Assembly (NCBI GenBank): GCA_040878395.1
Contig: JBBDMI010000010.1
Coordinates: 1 to 64,000, forward strand
From: Candidatus Dependentiae bacterium
GTDB lineage: Bacteria > Babelota > Babeliae > Babelales > Vermiphilaceae
Direction of reading: 5' to 3'
DNA: 64,000 nucleotides
How positions within the stretch are numbered: the first letter of the stretch is position 1; the number at the start of each line of letters is the position of its first letter. Both the position numbers and the translations under genes were made by a program. The notes under the pieces are model-generated. The model worked only from the letters and a program-made list of their open reading frames with translations. It ran no database searches and was not told where the DNA came from. Below are positions 1 through 8,640 of this stretch, in pieces.

Positions 1-279
1 TCACATAGGATGTAATATCCAAGGACGAAAAACAAAGCATTTTTTTGCCTATTTTTTCATCCCTGAAGGGGATCCAGGCAAAGAAAACTTTCAATTTTCA
101 TATTTTTCATTAGCATTGTAAACAAAAAAAATGACAATACATTTTATCGATATGCACATCATTGGCTCAGTCTTTATCAATACTACGCCGTTCACTGCTG
201 GACCCCCTTTTAAGATGACAAAACAAAAAAAACATCGTATGCTGTCAGGCAAAAATTAACTTAAAAAAAAAGAAGAACT
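1..279. other. Intergenic start of window with a short palindromic repeat
   Basis: I see no gene here. Positions 48-77 carry a 30-bp block whose core is CATCCCTGAAGGGGATCCAG; it recurs with one mismatch at 22984-23013. The remainder is AT-rich and ends in a purine-rich stretch (AAAAAAGAAGAA) that serves as the ribosome-binding region of the gene starting at 280. Confidence 0.6.
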
Positions 280-1737
280 ATGATAGCATCACTGAATCTT
301 AATCAACCAATTACCAAGCAATATCTGTTTATATTATTTGCCATTGCATTTGCAGTCCGTGCATTAACATTTTATGGTTATGTTCGCCATAATGAACGGT
401 ACAAACAAGCTGATAGTGTTGATTATCACAATGGCGCACTTTGTATCAAATATGGTTATGGTATGCATCGTCCTGACACCGGCGCACCTATTTTTTGGCG
501 CACACCCGGCTATCCGGTTTACTTAATGTTATTTTATAACATATTTGGTACCGATGATTTTACATTCGAAGGCGCATCAGCAGCTCAACAAGCATCAATA
601 TGGTTCCAAATTTTTTTGAGCGCACTCGTTCCGCTCATATTACTTTTACTTGCCTTATATTTAACCAACTCATTGCTTATTGCACATATCACCGCATGGA
701 TTTCTGTTTTTCACTTAGGGCTTGTACTTGCAAGCACCTATTTGTTAACCGAAGCAACATCAATAATTCCTTTTTACCTTTTTCTTTTATATTTTTATCG
801 CAGTTTTTCAGCACTATTTGAACAGCCACAAAAACATCATTGGATCAAAAATCTCATTATTGCCGCACTTATGCTTGCACTTTATGCCTGGTTCAGGCCT
901 ATGGGACAATTTGTAGCAATAATTGGCGCGCTTACCATCTTCCTTTTTGCCCAAGACAGCTGGAAGCTAAAAGGAAAAAAAATTGCACTATTTTTATTCA
1001 TTTTCTTTGCATGTATAAGTCCTTGGTATATACGCAATTATCAATTGACCGGTAAATGGTTCTTTTGCCCTATGTTTGGCGCATATCTTAATTCATTTTG
1101 CGCACCGCGCATAAAAGCTGAAGTAGAAAACATTGAACTATTAGATGCTTGGAAAGAACTTGGCATGCAAGCAGAGCTAAAGTATCGACAACAAGCTCCA
1201 CGCTATAAACGCATGGGTATTGCCTTACCCAAAGAGTTTATATGTGGCGACATTGCATGGCCCATATTCTTGGGTCATCCATGGCTCGCATTATATGATT
1301 GGATGCGCGAAGTATTCAAAACGACATTTGATCTATACTCAAGCCAATTAGATGCATTTGTTAAGGGCTGTTTCTTTTATGATCCCATCATTGAATATTT
1401 GGGCGAAAAATTGCAAGACTGCCTATACAAAACACCAATGCCTTGGTTTATGCGCTTCAATGTATATCTTGAACTTATATATGCATTATTACTTTGGATC
1501 GGCCTATTTGGTGGGTTATGGTTATTTATGCTTATGCCATTGATACACAAATTCAAAGTTCCCAATATTATAAAACAACATTTTGGCTTATGGCTAAAAA
1601 TCAGCCCTATGATTGCGAGCATTTTGTTTATGACGGGCGGATTTGGCTATGCTCGTCTGCGATTACCAATTGAACCGTTAATGATTATTTTATCGCTCAC
1701 CTTTTGGCACTATATTTTCAAAAAAAAGATTCAATAA
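280..1737 (+). CDS. GT-C type (ArnT/PMT-like) integral membrane glycosyltransferase
   Basis: A 485-residue protein with about ten hydrophobic segments. The first luminal loop after TM1 has an acidic pair (ADSVDYHNGA) followed by RTPGYPVYL, the arrangement of the GT39/PMT_2 (dolichyl-phosphate-mannose protein mannosyltransferase-like) family, where the acidic residue of loop 1 is catalytic. The C-terminus has YARLRLPIEPL, like the RYRLPI motif of many bacterial GT-C enzymes. By family these proteins move a sugar from a polyprenyl-phosphate donor to a lipid or protein on the outer face of the inner membrane; donor and acceptor cannot be read from sequence. It appears to be transcribed alone, with the HIT gene having its own promoter downstream. 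Confidence 0.7.
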   Translation: MIASLNLNQPITKQYLFILFAIAFAVRALTFYGYVRHNERYKQADSVDYHNGALCIKYGYGMHRPDTGAPIFWRTPGYPVYLMLFYNIFGTDDFTFEGASAAQQASIWFQIFLSALVPLILLLLALYLTNSLLIAHITAWISVFHLGLVLASTYLLTEATSIIPFYLFLLYFYRSFSALFEQPQKHHWIKNLIIAALMLALYAWFRPMGQFVAIIGALTIFLFAQDSWKLKGKKIALFLFIFFACISPWYIRNYQLTGKWFFCPMFGAYLNSFCAPRIKAEVENIELLDAWKELGMQAELKYRQQAPRYKRMGIALPKEFICGDIAWPIFLGHPWLALYDWMREVFKTTFDLYSSQLDAFVKGCFFYDPIIEYLGEKLQDCLYKTPMPWFMRFNVYLELIYALLLWIGLFGGLWLFMLMPLIHKFKVPNIIKQHFGLWLKISPMIASILFMTGGFGYARLRLPIEPLMIILSLTFWHYIFKKKIQ

Positions 1738-1783
1738 ATAACATGTATCTATACAACTTTAACTTATAAACCACAATGAAGTT

Positions 1784-1813
1784 TTGCTATAAATCAGATT
1801 TATTTACTATAAT
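1784..1813 (+). promoter_or_regulatory. Sigma-70-type promoter of the HIT gene
   Basis: TTGCTA (1784-1789), an 18-bp spacer and a perfect TATAAT (1808-1813), ending 35 bp before the ATG at 1849. The same spacing and a similar -35 occur in front of the next two genes. Confidence 0.6.
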
Positions 1814-1848
1814 TAAAGTAAAAATAATCTTTGTTAATAAAGGCAAAT

Positions 1849-2346
1849 ATGAAACAGCTTTATTGCCCATGGCGCAGTGCATATTCAGAAGATGACAGTC
1901 GAAGCAAACAAAGTGATACCACTCAAGATGAATGTGTTTTTTGCCAACAATTTAAACAAACTAATGATGAAAACAATCTGATCATCAAGCGCTTTGAACA
2001 CAACATTGTCATGCTCAATAAATTTCCCTATAATGCAGGACACATCTTGATATTGCCAAAAAATCATGTTTCTGACCTGAACAATATGTCGTCTGAAGCA
2101 CGCAATGAAATGATGGAACTTATCCATCAAGGAACCAACATCTTGCGCAAAGCAGTTCATGCACAAGGAGTTAATATTGGTATGAATGTTGGAAAAATTG
2201 CAGGTGGCGGAATTCCATCACATTTGCATATGCATATAGTACCACGTTATGCCGGTGATACTAATTTTTTAACCACTATTGGACAAACAAAAAACATCTC
2301 TTTTGATTTACAAGAAATATTGAAAAAACTAAAAACCTATTTTTAA
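1849..2346 (+). CDS. HIT-family nucleotide hydrolase/phosphorylase (Ap4A-type)
   Basis: A 165-residue histidine-triad protein. CVFC at residues 29-32 looks like the first half of the zinc site seen in many bacterial HIT proteins. The triad is SHLHMHIVPR with histidines at about 125, 127 and 129; the middle one of the HxHxH set forms the nucleotidyl-enzyme intermediate in this family. The N-terminal CPWR and the FPYNAGHILILP block resemble bacterial Ap4A hydrolase/phosphorylase members, so dinucleoside polyphosphate turnover is the likely role; AMP-lysine hydrolysis is the alternative. An in-frame TTG lies at 1831, but AAAGG at 1839-1843 fits the ATG at 1849 with a 5-nt spacer. Confidence 0.85.
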   Translation: MKQLYCPWRSAYSEDDSRSKQSDTTQDECVFCQQFKQTNDENNLIIKRFEHNIVMLNKFPYNAGHILILPKNHVSDLNNMSSEARNEMMELIHQGTNILRKAVHAQGVNIGMNVGKIAGGGIPSHLHMHIVPRYAGDTNFLTTIGQTKNISFDLQEILKKLKTYF

Positions 2347-2371
2347 TTAATGCATCAACAATACTGACCAT

Positions 2372-2401
2372 TTGCCTATACATCACTTTTTGCTGTAAAA
2401 T
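2372..2401 (+). promoter_or_regulatory. Sigma-70-type promoter of the secreted gene at 2435
   Basis: TTGCCT (2372-2377), an 18-bp spacer and TAAAAT (2396-2401). The surrounding bases (CATTTGCC, TTTTTGCTGTAAAAT) closely match those before the gene at 2967. Confidence 0.55.
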
Positions 2402-2434
2402 GCTATAAACAAAGCATAAACTTACTGGAATAAT

Positions 2435-2851
2435 ATGAATAAAAGTTTAGCATATATTTTAATTGCATTTTTATACATGAAAACAAATTGTGCAGAGACT
2501 TCTGAAGATATATTTGATATCACAGCACTCCAATCAATAAAAGATGAAAACCCCTGTGATATATTTCAATTCATAAAGCCATTACCAGAATTCAAAGTAA
2601 TTAAATCACCAACTCCCCCGATACCTGAACATGAACTTGAATACATTAAGCAAGAATTCAATGCAATCCATCAACAAACTGAAAGAATAGAACTTCTATT
2701 GCGAGCTATTTTAGATCGCTATGACACTCAAGATGTAATAATTGAAAAAACCATCGAGCCAACACAAAAAAACCTTCCCAGGAAAAGAAAGCGCAAGCAA
2801 AATAATATAGATAGATCTACTTCATGCAAAAAAAATCAAAGTCAAAATTAA
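2435..2851 (+). CDS. Small secreted protein with basic, NLS-like tail
   Basis: 138 residues, family not recognised. Residues 1-20 form a signal peptide ending near NCA|ET. The mature part begins with SEDIFDITALQS, then a Pro-rich stretch (SPTPPIPEHE), a short amphipathic helix, and a basic tail including PRKRKRKQ. It has the same plan as the next gene (signal peptide, IF-DIT motif, Pro-rich linker, Lys-rich part), so the two may be diverged paralogues. Export is inferred from the signal peptide; the basic tail might bind nucleic acid or act as a nuclear targeting signal in a host, but nothing here proves that. Confidence 0.7.
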   Translation: MNKSLAYILIAFLYMKTNCAETSEDIFDITALQSIKDENPCDIFQFIKPLPEFKVIKSPTPPIPEHELEYIKQEFNAIHQQTERIELLLRAILDRYDTQDVIIEKTIEPTQKNLPRKRKRKQNNIDRSTSCKKNQSQN

Positions 2852-2893
2852 ACACAACTAAATAATCCCGTTTGCTCTAGATAAGTTTATCAT

Positions 2894-2923
2894 TTGCCCA
2901 TTAAGCCTTTTTTACTGTACAAT
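2894..2923 (+). promoter_or_regulatory. Sigma-70-type promoter of the secreted gene at 2967
   Basis: TTGCCC (2894-2899), an 18-bp spacer and TACAAT (2918-2923), the same spacing as the two preceding promoters. Confidence 0.55.
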
Positions 2924-2966
2924 ATGAAAAGATTAATATATTTGCAATCACCCTGACAGGACAAAT

Positions 2967-3362
2967 ATGCATATGCCAACCCTATGGATATTTTTAACGG
3001 TATCTTTACAAACAATATATTGCGCAGACAATAATATCTTTGCAGATATTACTTTAGATTCGACATTCCTCAAAGAGCATACCGAACTCATGCAACCAAA
3101 AAAATCACCCTGTTTGCCGCTCTTACCAAAAAAAACTCCTCAAATAAAAATAACTCCAGCAATAAGGAAAGAGACCGAAAAAACAAAATCTATTAAAAAA
3201 GTAGCTAAACATAAACATAACAAAAAAACTTGTTTACCTAACGAAGAAAAGAAAAAGCAATTAATTGAATGGCTCTATCAAGATTTTATAAAAAATTTTA
3301 ATGCACTCACTCCAGAACAAAGCAATATGATATTTATAAGCCTTGATAACCTGCAACACTAA
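2967..3362 (+). CDS. Small secreted Lys-rich protein
   Basis: 131 residues, no recognised family. The N-terminus is a signal peptide ending at about YCA|DN. The mature chain starts NNIFADITLDSTF, comparable with EDIFDITALQS of the preceding gene, continues through a Pro/Lys segment (CLPLLPKKTPQIKITP) and a strongly basic block (KKVAKHKHNKKTCLP), and ends in a predicted helix. AGGA precedes the ATG at 2967. Likely a paralogue of its neighbour; role unknown. Confidence 0.65.
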   Translation: MHMPTLWIFLTVSLQTIYCADNNIFADITLDSTFLKEHTELMQPKKSPCLPLLPKKTPQIKITPAIRKETEKTKSIKKVAKHKHNKKTCLPNEEKKKQLIEWLYQDFIKNFNALTPEQSNMIFISLDNLQH

Positions 3363-3570
3363 TACTTTTTAAACATTTCAAATGGACAAACTCAATTTCA
3401 TTGTCTTTTTTCTTTTTTTACCATACAGATCTGTACAATCATAAGTAACTTTTGAAACGAACAATTTCGACATCATTTTTTTTATTATACATATTATTGT
3501 CTTTTTTTGGTTTATATTCTAGCTTAAAAAAAATCCACGAACAGAAATATAAAAAAAAAAAGGAGCATTC

Positions 3571-5262
3571 GTGAATAAAAAAAAGGTGTGTTTATACCTT
3601 ATTCTATCTATAAAAACGTTGTCTGCAGCTAGTCCTGAACCCGGAACGCGCGTTTGGAATATTGCTAATGAAAACTTATCATTCGCTGAAATTATTGAAA
3701 GCCAAGTTGAGGTCATTACTCAAGTAGAAAATGACCTTATCGGCACACAAACCGTTGTTGAGGCAATGCTTGCAAAAATATGCAGTGATGTTGATGCGCT
3801 TTCACAAGATATTGGTATAGTCGATGGTATTAACTCATTACTCCCAATCTTTGACGGCAAAGTTACTGAACTTGAAAAGGATTTTTTACAAACATGGACC
3901 ATCCTGGATGAACTTGAAGAAACACTCTGCAGCGATATTGATAAAGCGCTCACCGTTAATAGTTTAGTTGATACACTTTCGGTTGTAGCGGTAGATTTTT
4001 CAACAGTCTTTACTGCCGTCAATGCATTACAAGAAAAAGTGTCTTCAATTAACAATAGCCTTGAAACTACCGACTCATTAGTCGATGTCATACCACAAGA
4101 AATTGAAGTCATACAAACATACACCGCACTTGATGCATTACTGGAACTTGAATGTAGCACACTAGATTATCTTTTAGCAGTAGCAACATCACTTGAAATC
4201 ATAACTAACTCTTTCGGCACAGCAATCACCGCTGCCGATATAGGCACAGCCGGATTTACTATAGGCTCTTCGGGAAAATATATATTAACTGAAAATATTA
4301 ACTTTTCACCTTTAAGCGCTGCTACCGCCATTACTATTGCAGCAGACGATGTAACGCTTGATTTATGTGGTAACACATTGTCACAAGCAAACAGTGATAC
4401 CGTTGCCGGAGTAAAAGCAATAAACATGAATAATCAAGAAAATGTAACCATTAAAAATGGAACCATTTCAGATTGGTCAGCACAAGGAGTCGATCTTCTT
4501 TCTTCTTCTGAGATAATTTTGCAAAATATATCAATTAACCAATGTGGTCGAGGAGCATCAACACAAGCCGGCTTTAACTGTACAAGTTGCACCGATATCT
4601 ACTCACTAAACGTTAATTATTCACAAAACTATGATGAAGCCATCATGATCCACGCAAGTAACGACATAATCCTAAATGATAATACTCTTTACACAAATAA
4701 CGAAAGTGCTGCTGCTGCCGCCGCATTGCATATCGATAACTCTGAAGTGGTATATATCATCAACGCAGAAATCGTAAGCACCACCAATGGACGAGCCATT
4801 ACAGCCAGCAACTCACGTGCTGTCACCGTTGAAAATTGCAAAATAATTCAAAATGAATTAGGCGGCGTACAATTTGTTGATACCGGTACATCAACCATTT
4901 GGTACTCTATGATACTCAGTAATACTTCTGATCTTGTCTCTACCACAACCGGTATAGAGATTGCCGGATCGAGTGGGTTAAATGAAGTTGTATATAACGC
5001 CATCTCTGATCATCAATCTGATGGCATTAGCGTTGCAGGCTCTGCAGCTAATAATTATATTGCCTTTAATAATATCGAAAATAGTGGAAATGTGGGCATC
5101 TCAAATTTTTCAAGTAACACCAATTCTATTGTTGGAAATTATGCGTTTAAAGAAAGCGCATCAGCCTACACAGATGTGGTCAATACCGTTACGGTCAGTC
5201 AAACGGGTGTCTTTCCACCGACACCACCTTCGGCATGGCAAAATATCAATATGAATTCATAA
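3571..5262 (+). CDS. Secreted right-handed beta-helix protein, array member 1
   Basis: 563 residues, GTG start with an AGGAG Shine-Dalgarno 6 bases upstream. A signal peptide ends near residue 20 (LSAA|SPEP). PGTRVWNIA follows directly. Residues ~30-200 hold three copies of an amphipathic repeat (variants of DFxxTFTxLDAxxxKxC). At ~225-265 comes the block SSGKYILTENINFSP then ITIAADDVTLDLCGNTL, the first rungs of a parallel beta-helix; Asn/Ser/Ile-rich rungs such as VTIKNGTIS run to ~520. The C-terminus has IVGNYAF and PPSAWQNINM. No catalytic site of a pectate lyase or sugar hydrolase is apparent. A structural, adhesive or glycan-binding surface role is inferred. A Lys-rich N-region and 24-bp spacing to the next gene suggest co-transcription. 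Confidence 0.75.
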   Translation: MNKKKVCLYLILSIKTLSAASPEPGTRVWNIANENLSFAEIIESQVEVITQVENDLIGTQTVVEAMLAKICSDVDALSQDIGIVDGINSLLPIFDGKVTELEKDFLQTWTILDELEETLCSDIDKALTVNSLVDTLSVVAVDFSTVFTAVNALQEKVSSINNSLETTDSLVDVIPQEIEVIQTYTALDALLELECSTLDYLLAVATSLEIITNSFGTAITAADIGTAGFTIGSSGKYILTENINFSPLSAATAITIAADDVTLDLCGNTLSQANSDTVAGVKAINMNNQENVTIKNGTISDWSAQGVDLLSSSEIILQNISINQCGRGASTQAGFNCTSCTDIYSLNVNYSQNYDEAIMIHASNDIILNDNTLYTNNESAAAAAALHIDNSEVVYIINAEIVSTTNGRAITASNSRAVTVENCKIIQNELGGVQFVDTGTSTIWYSMILSNTSDLVSTTTGIEIAGSSGLNEVVYNAISDHQSDGISVAGSAANNYIAFNNIENSGNVGISNFSSNTNSIVGNYAFKESASAYTDVVNTVTVSQTGVFPPTPPSAWQNINMNS

Positions 5263-5286
5263 TAAAAAATAAAAAAAAGGAGCTAC

Positions 5287-6882
5287 ATGAAAAGAATAAA
5301 AATGAAGCTGATTCTTTTGAGCCTCATATGTATGCCGATTGGCCTGCATGCATTAGTTAATACAACACCCGGTACACGAGTGTGGGACATCATGAATCAA
5401 ACGCAATTAACCGATGTGACCGTCTGCAGTATTTTGGACACTATAAGCACATTAGATATTACAGCCGATTTCACCGAACTGTTTACAACTATCGATGAAG
5501 TGCAAAGTAAGGTTTCACTTTTGCCCCCTGAATTAATGGGGGTAATTCCAAAAGCTGAACAGCTCAACTCAGGTCTTGATGTAATCAATCAAGAGGTCAA
5601 TCAACTCGGCCAAGATTTTCAATCAACCTGGACAATCCTGGCAACGATTACTCAACAAGTATGCAACAGTTTAGCATTGGCAAGTGCTATTGAAAACATT
5701 GAAATACAAGCCGAATCCAGTGTAGATTTCACCGATACATTTACCCTTCTTGATGCAATTGAAAACAAACTGTGCACTGTTGACTCAAAAGTTGATATCA
5801 CACAAAATTTAGTTAACAACATAGACAATCAAATAGTCAGTGATATAACCGGTACCTTCACAGCGCTGCAATCAATCCTTGATCTGCAATGCTCTGATGC
5901 CGACACATTGGAAAATTATGAAACAACCTTAGGCACCCCATTATCCAATGGCAGTTCATTAACACAAATAACTATCAGCTCTCCCGGACGCTACTATCTT
6001 ATAGAGGACCTAACATATGAACCAGCGTCATCTCCAAAAATAACCATCTCTTCCAGTGACGTCTATCTTGATCTGAACAATAAGTTGATAGTACGATTCG
6101 ACTCTACGGCGAGTTCTACAACAGCAATAAATATTGAAGATAATGCATCAAATGTCGTAATTACTAGTGGGACTCTTAGCAATTCAGCTTTCAATCCCCC
6201 AACTACAGCTATTAGTATCGGATCAAACTGTACCTATTGCATTTTTAAAAACTTATTCTTTCAAAGGCTCACTGTAGGATTTGAGAGTACAGATCTGACT
6301 AATGCCATTTATAAAGATAATTCTTTTTTTCGTTGCGCTGAATCCTTAGCAAATATTGGCGGATCAAACCAACAAATAATAAGGAATGTCAACTCAATAA
6401 TTTCAGGCATTCCTTCATCAGCTTTCATTCCTGCTGACAGCAAACAGATTTTCTTTTATAATTTCAATGCTCAGAAATTAATTGAAGGATCAAACATTGT
6501 AGTGGAAAACTGTGCATCAGATCTCTTTGATGACACAGTAACGCTATCAAGTACTTCAACTAATTGCACCATATGGCACAATGATTTGCGCGGGGACACG
6601 CAATCAATGCAGGCATCAGGAGGCACATCAGGAAAACATGAAATAACATCTAACAATATGGTTGGTCATATTGATTTCTCCATGACAGACTGCTTCATTG
6701 CATTTAACAACATGAAAGGGTCGCTCATTGATCTTCCACAAGATGCAACATTAGGTAACTACAACTTTGGAGCTTATGTTGCAGGTGGATCAGGTGATGC
6801 CAATGCTGTGTCATTCAGCGAAGGAGGATCCTTCCCTTCTCCTGCACCGGAATATTGGAATAACTTGGCAGCATCACATTAA
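5287..6882 (+). CDS. Secreted right-handed beta-helix protein, array member 2
   Basis: 531 residues beginning after a clear AAAAAAAGGAG site. Signal peptide ~1-22 (GLHA|LVN), then TPGTRVWDIM. Four repeat units follow (FTELFTTI, FQSTWTIL, FTDTFTLL, ITGTFTAL), each trailed by a Cys-containing segment such as KLCTVDSKVD. The helix entry is SPGRYYLIEDLTYEP and ITISSSDVYLDLNNKLI at ~235-280. The C-terminal module is TLGNYNF and FPSPAPEYWNNLAASH; the usual final NIxM is changed to NLAAS, making this one of the more diverged C-termini. It starts 24 bases after member 1 and has no terminator behind it, so it probably belongs to the same transcript. Confidence 0.75.
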   Translation: MKRIKMKLILLSLICMPIGLHALVNTTPGTRVWDIMNQTQLTDVTVCSILDTISTLDITADFTELFTTIDEVQSKVSLLPPELMGVIPKAEQLNSGLDVINQEVNQLGQDFQSTWTILATITQQVCNSLALASAIENIEIQAESSVDFTDTFTLLDAIENKLCTVDSKVDITQNLVNNIDNQIVSDITGTFTALQSILDLQCSDADTLENYETTLGTPLSNGSSLTQITISSPGRYYLIEDLTYEPASSPKITISSSDVYLDLNNKLIVRFDSTASSTTAINIEDNASNVVITSGTLSNSAFNPPTTAISIGSNCTYCIFKNLFFQRLTVGFESTDLTNAIYKDNSFFRCAESLANIGGSNQQIIRNVNSIISGIPSSAFIPADSKQIFFYNFNAQKLIEGSNIVVENCASDLFDDTVTLSSTSTNCTIWHNDLRGDTQSMQASGGTSGKHEITSNNMVGHIDFSMTDCFIAFNNMKGSLIDLPQDATLGNYNFGAYVAGGSGDANAVSFSEGGSFPSPAPEYWNNLAASH

Positions 6883-6939
6883 CTCAAAGACTTATTTAGT
6901 GATGAAATGTTAAAAAAAATTTAACTTTGGATATGAATA

Positions 6940-8589
6940 ATGAAACTAACTCCACATATTTTTCTTTTGATACTTACAGTATGTTTTTCAATAGAAGCTG
7001 CCCCTCCCGGAACACGGCTTTGGGATTTAGCAGCACAATCTGGAAATATTATCAACACCACACAAACCAAACTTGAAGCAATAAGCAACCAAGAAATTGA
7101 TTACTCAAAAACTATAACATTACTCAATGCAGTAGAATCAAAAGCATGCGTTGCACTCACCTTAACTGACATTCTTGATTCTGCCATTGATGTTGCAGGA
7201 CCTGGCGTCGGACTCATTGATATGCGCCTTGATGATCTAGCAAATGATTTTGATCAAACATGGACCATTCTGGCAGCAATTGAGACGAAATCAGAATCTT
7301 TGGAAGATATCTTAATTACAGTCGAAAGCAAGCTCAACACTATAGATGCTGAAATATCTGTAGATTTCACAGAACTATTTACAGCACTGAATGCAGTACT
7401 ACAAGAATCATGCTCTGCTGATAGCGCTGTTGATACCATAAATAGTAAACTTGAAAATCTATCCATTCAAATCGATTTGAGCGGAACATTTACCATCATC
7501 GATGCAATTAACGAAAAAGCATTAACCATCCACAGCATAATTGATACACCTAATTGCTTCCCAATTGAAATTAAAGAGAGCGATATAACCACATCCGGCT
7601 TTTCAATTGACGCACCGGGCAATTATATTTTAATTGATCATATAACATACAATCCGGATAGCACCAATACTGCAGCAATTACCATCGCAAGCAATAATGT
7701 AAATCTTGACTTGAATGGACACACTATCGATCAAGGTAACTCAGCCGTTGGTACTCATGGCGTTGAAGTCATAACAAATCTTTCAAATATTCAAATACGC
7801 AACGGAACCATTCGAGATGTACAAGATGCAGGCATAAGTATTAATAATGGATGCAGTGACTTACTTATTTCTGATGTAATTATTATAGCATCAGCAACAG
7901 CTAATGGTATTGATATCGCAAGCAATTGCAAAGAAATTACCATTCAAGAAACATTAATCGGTGAATGCCAAACTGATGGCATCAGCATCGCATCCGGCTG
8001 TACTGAAATGCTCATTGCCGAATGTATGTGCAATGAAAATGGTCAAGGTGGAACCGGCAGCGGCATACGTATCACTGATGCACAAGTATGCTTTACAAAC
8101 TGCATCACAAATAACAATAATGATGATGGTATCAGCATGTCAGGCAACAGTAATTACACACTCAAAGAGTGTAAAGCATTTGCAAATGGTCAACATGGCT
8201 TTCTATGCACGAACGTTCAAAACTCAGTATTTTCACAATGTGTTGCAAAAGAGAATGGAACAAACGGCATACATTTAGATAACTGTGAACGCATTGAACT
8301 TATTGAAAATATCAGTTCCCGAAATCGTAACAATGGATTGACCCTTACCGGTGGCACAAGACGCTGCTTGATAGAAGGTAATTACTTACTATTCAACGAC
8401 AATATAAATATAGAAGAAATTGCAGGATCAGGCGGAAACTCAATGCTCAGTAATTTCACACTCAATACAACCGATGAAAAAAATCGCACTCTAGCAACAA
8501 CAAGCGACAGTTCATTTTCAAGCGAAACACAAGGAGTTGCTTTTGCCGGAACCACGCCATCTCGATGGAATAATATTAGTATGACCTAA
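6940..8589 (+). CDS. Secreted right-handed beta-helix protein, array member 3
   Basis: 549 residues. Signal peptide to about residue 20 (SIEA|APPG), then PPGTRLWDLAAQ. Four repeat units (YSKTITLL, FDQTWTIL, FTELFTAL, LSGTFTII) fill ~30-200. The beta-helix starts at APGNYILIDHITYNP / ITIASNNVNLDLNGHTI and has the most regular rungs of the array: IQIRNGTIRD, LLISDVII, ITIQETLI, MLIAECMCNENG and so on, roughly every 22-24 residues. C-terminal module MLSNFTLNTT...TPSRWNNISMT, nearly shared with member 4. The Shine-Dalgarno is weak (TTTGGA). Closest to member 4 by eye, suggesting a recent duplication of this pair. Confidence 0.78.
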   Translation: MKLTPHIFLLILTVCFSIEAAPPGTRLWDLAAQSGNIINTTQTKLEAISNQEIDYSKTITLLNAVESKACVALTLTDILDSAIDVAGPGVGLIDMRLDDLANDFDQTWTILAAIETKSESLEDILITVESKLNTIDAEISVDFTELFTALNAVLQESCSADSAVDTINSKLENLSIQIDLSGTFTIIDAINEKALTIHSIIDTPNCFPIEIKESDITTSGFSIDAPGNYILIDHITYNPDSTNTAAITIASNNVNLDLNGHTIDQGNSAVGTHGVEVITNLSNIQIRNGTIRDVQDAGISINNGCSDLLISDVIIIASATANGIDIASNCKEITIQETLIGECQTDGISIASGCTEMLIAECMCNENGQGGTGSGIRITDAQVCFTNCITNNNNDDGISMSGNSNYTLKECKAFANGQHGFLCTNVQNSVFSQCVAKENGTNGIHLDNCERIELIENISSRNRNNGLTLTGGTRRCLIEGNYLLFNDNINIEEIAGSGGNSMLSNFTLNTTDEKNRTLATTSDSSFSSETQGVAFAGTTPSRWNNISMT

Positions 8590-8640
8590 TAGAAACGGTC
8601 AAATATGAATCCGAACACTGTTAATAAAAGGATAATTTCT

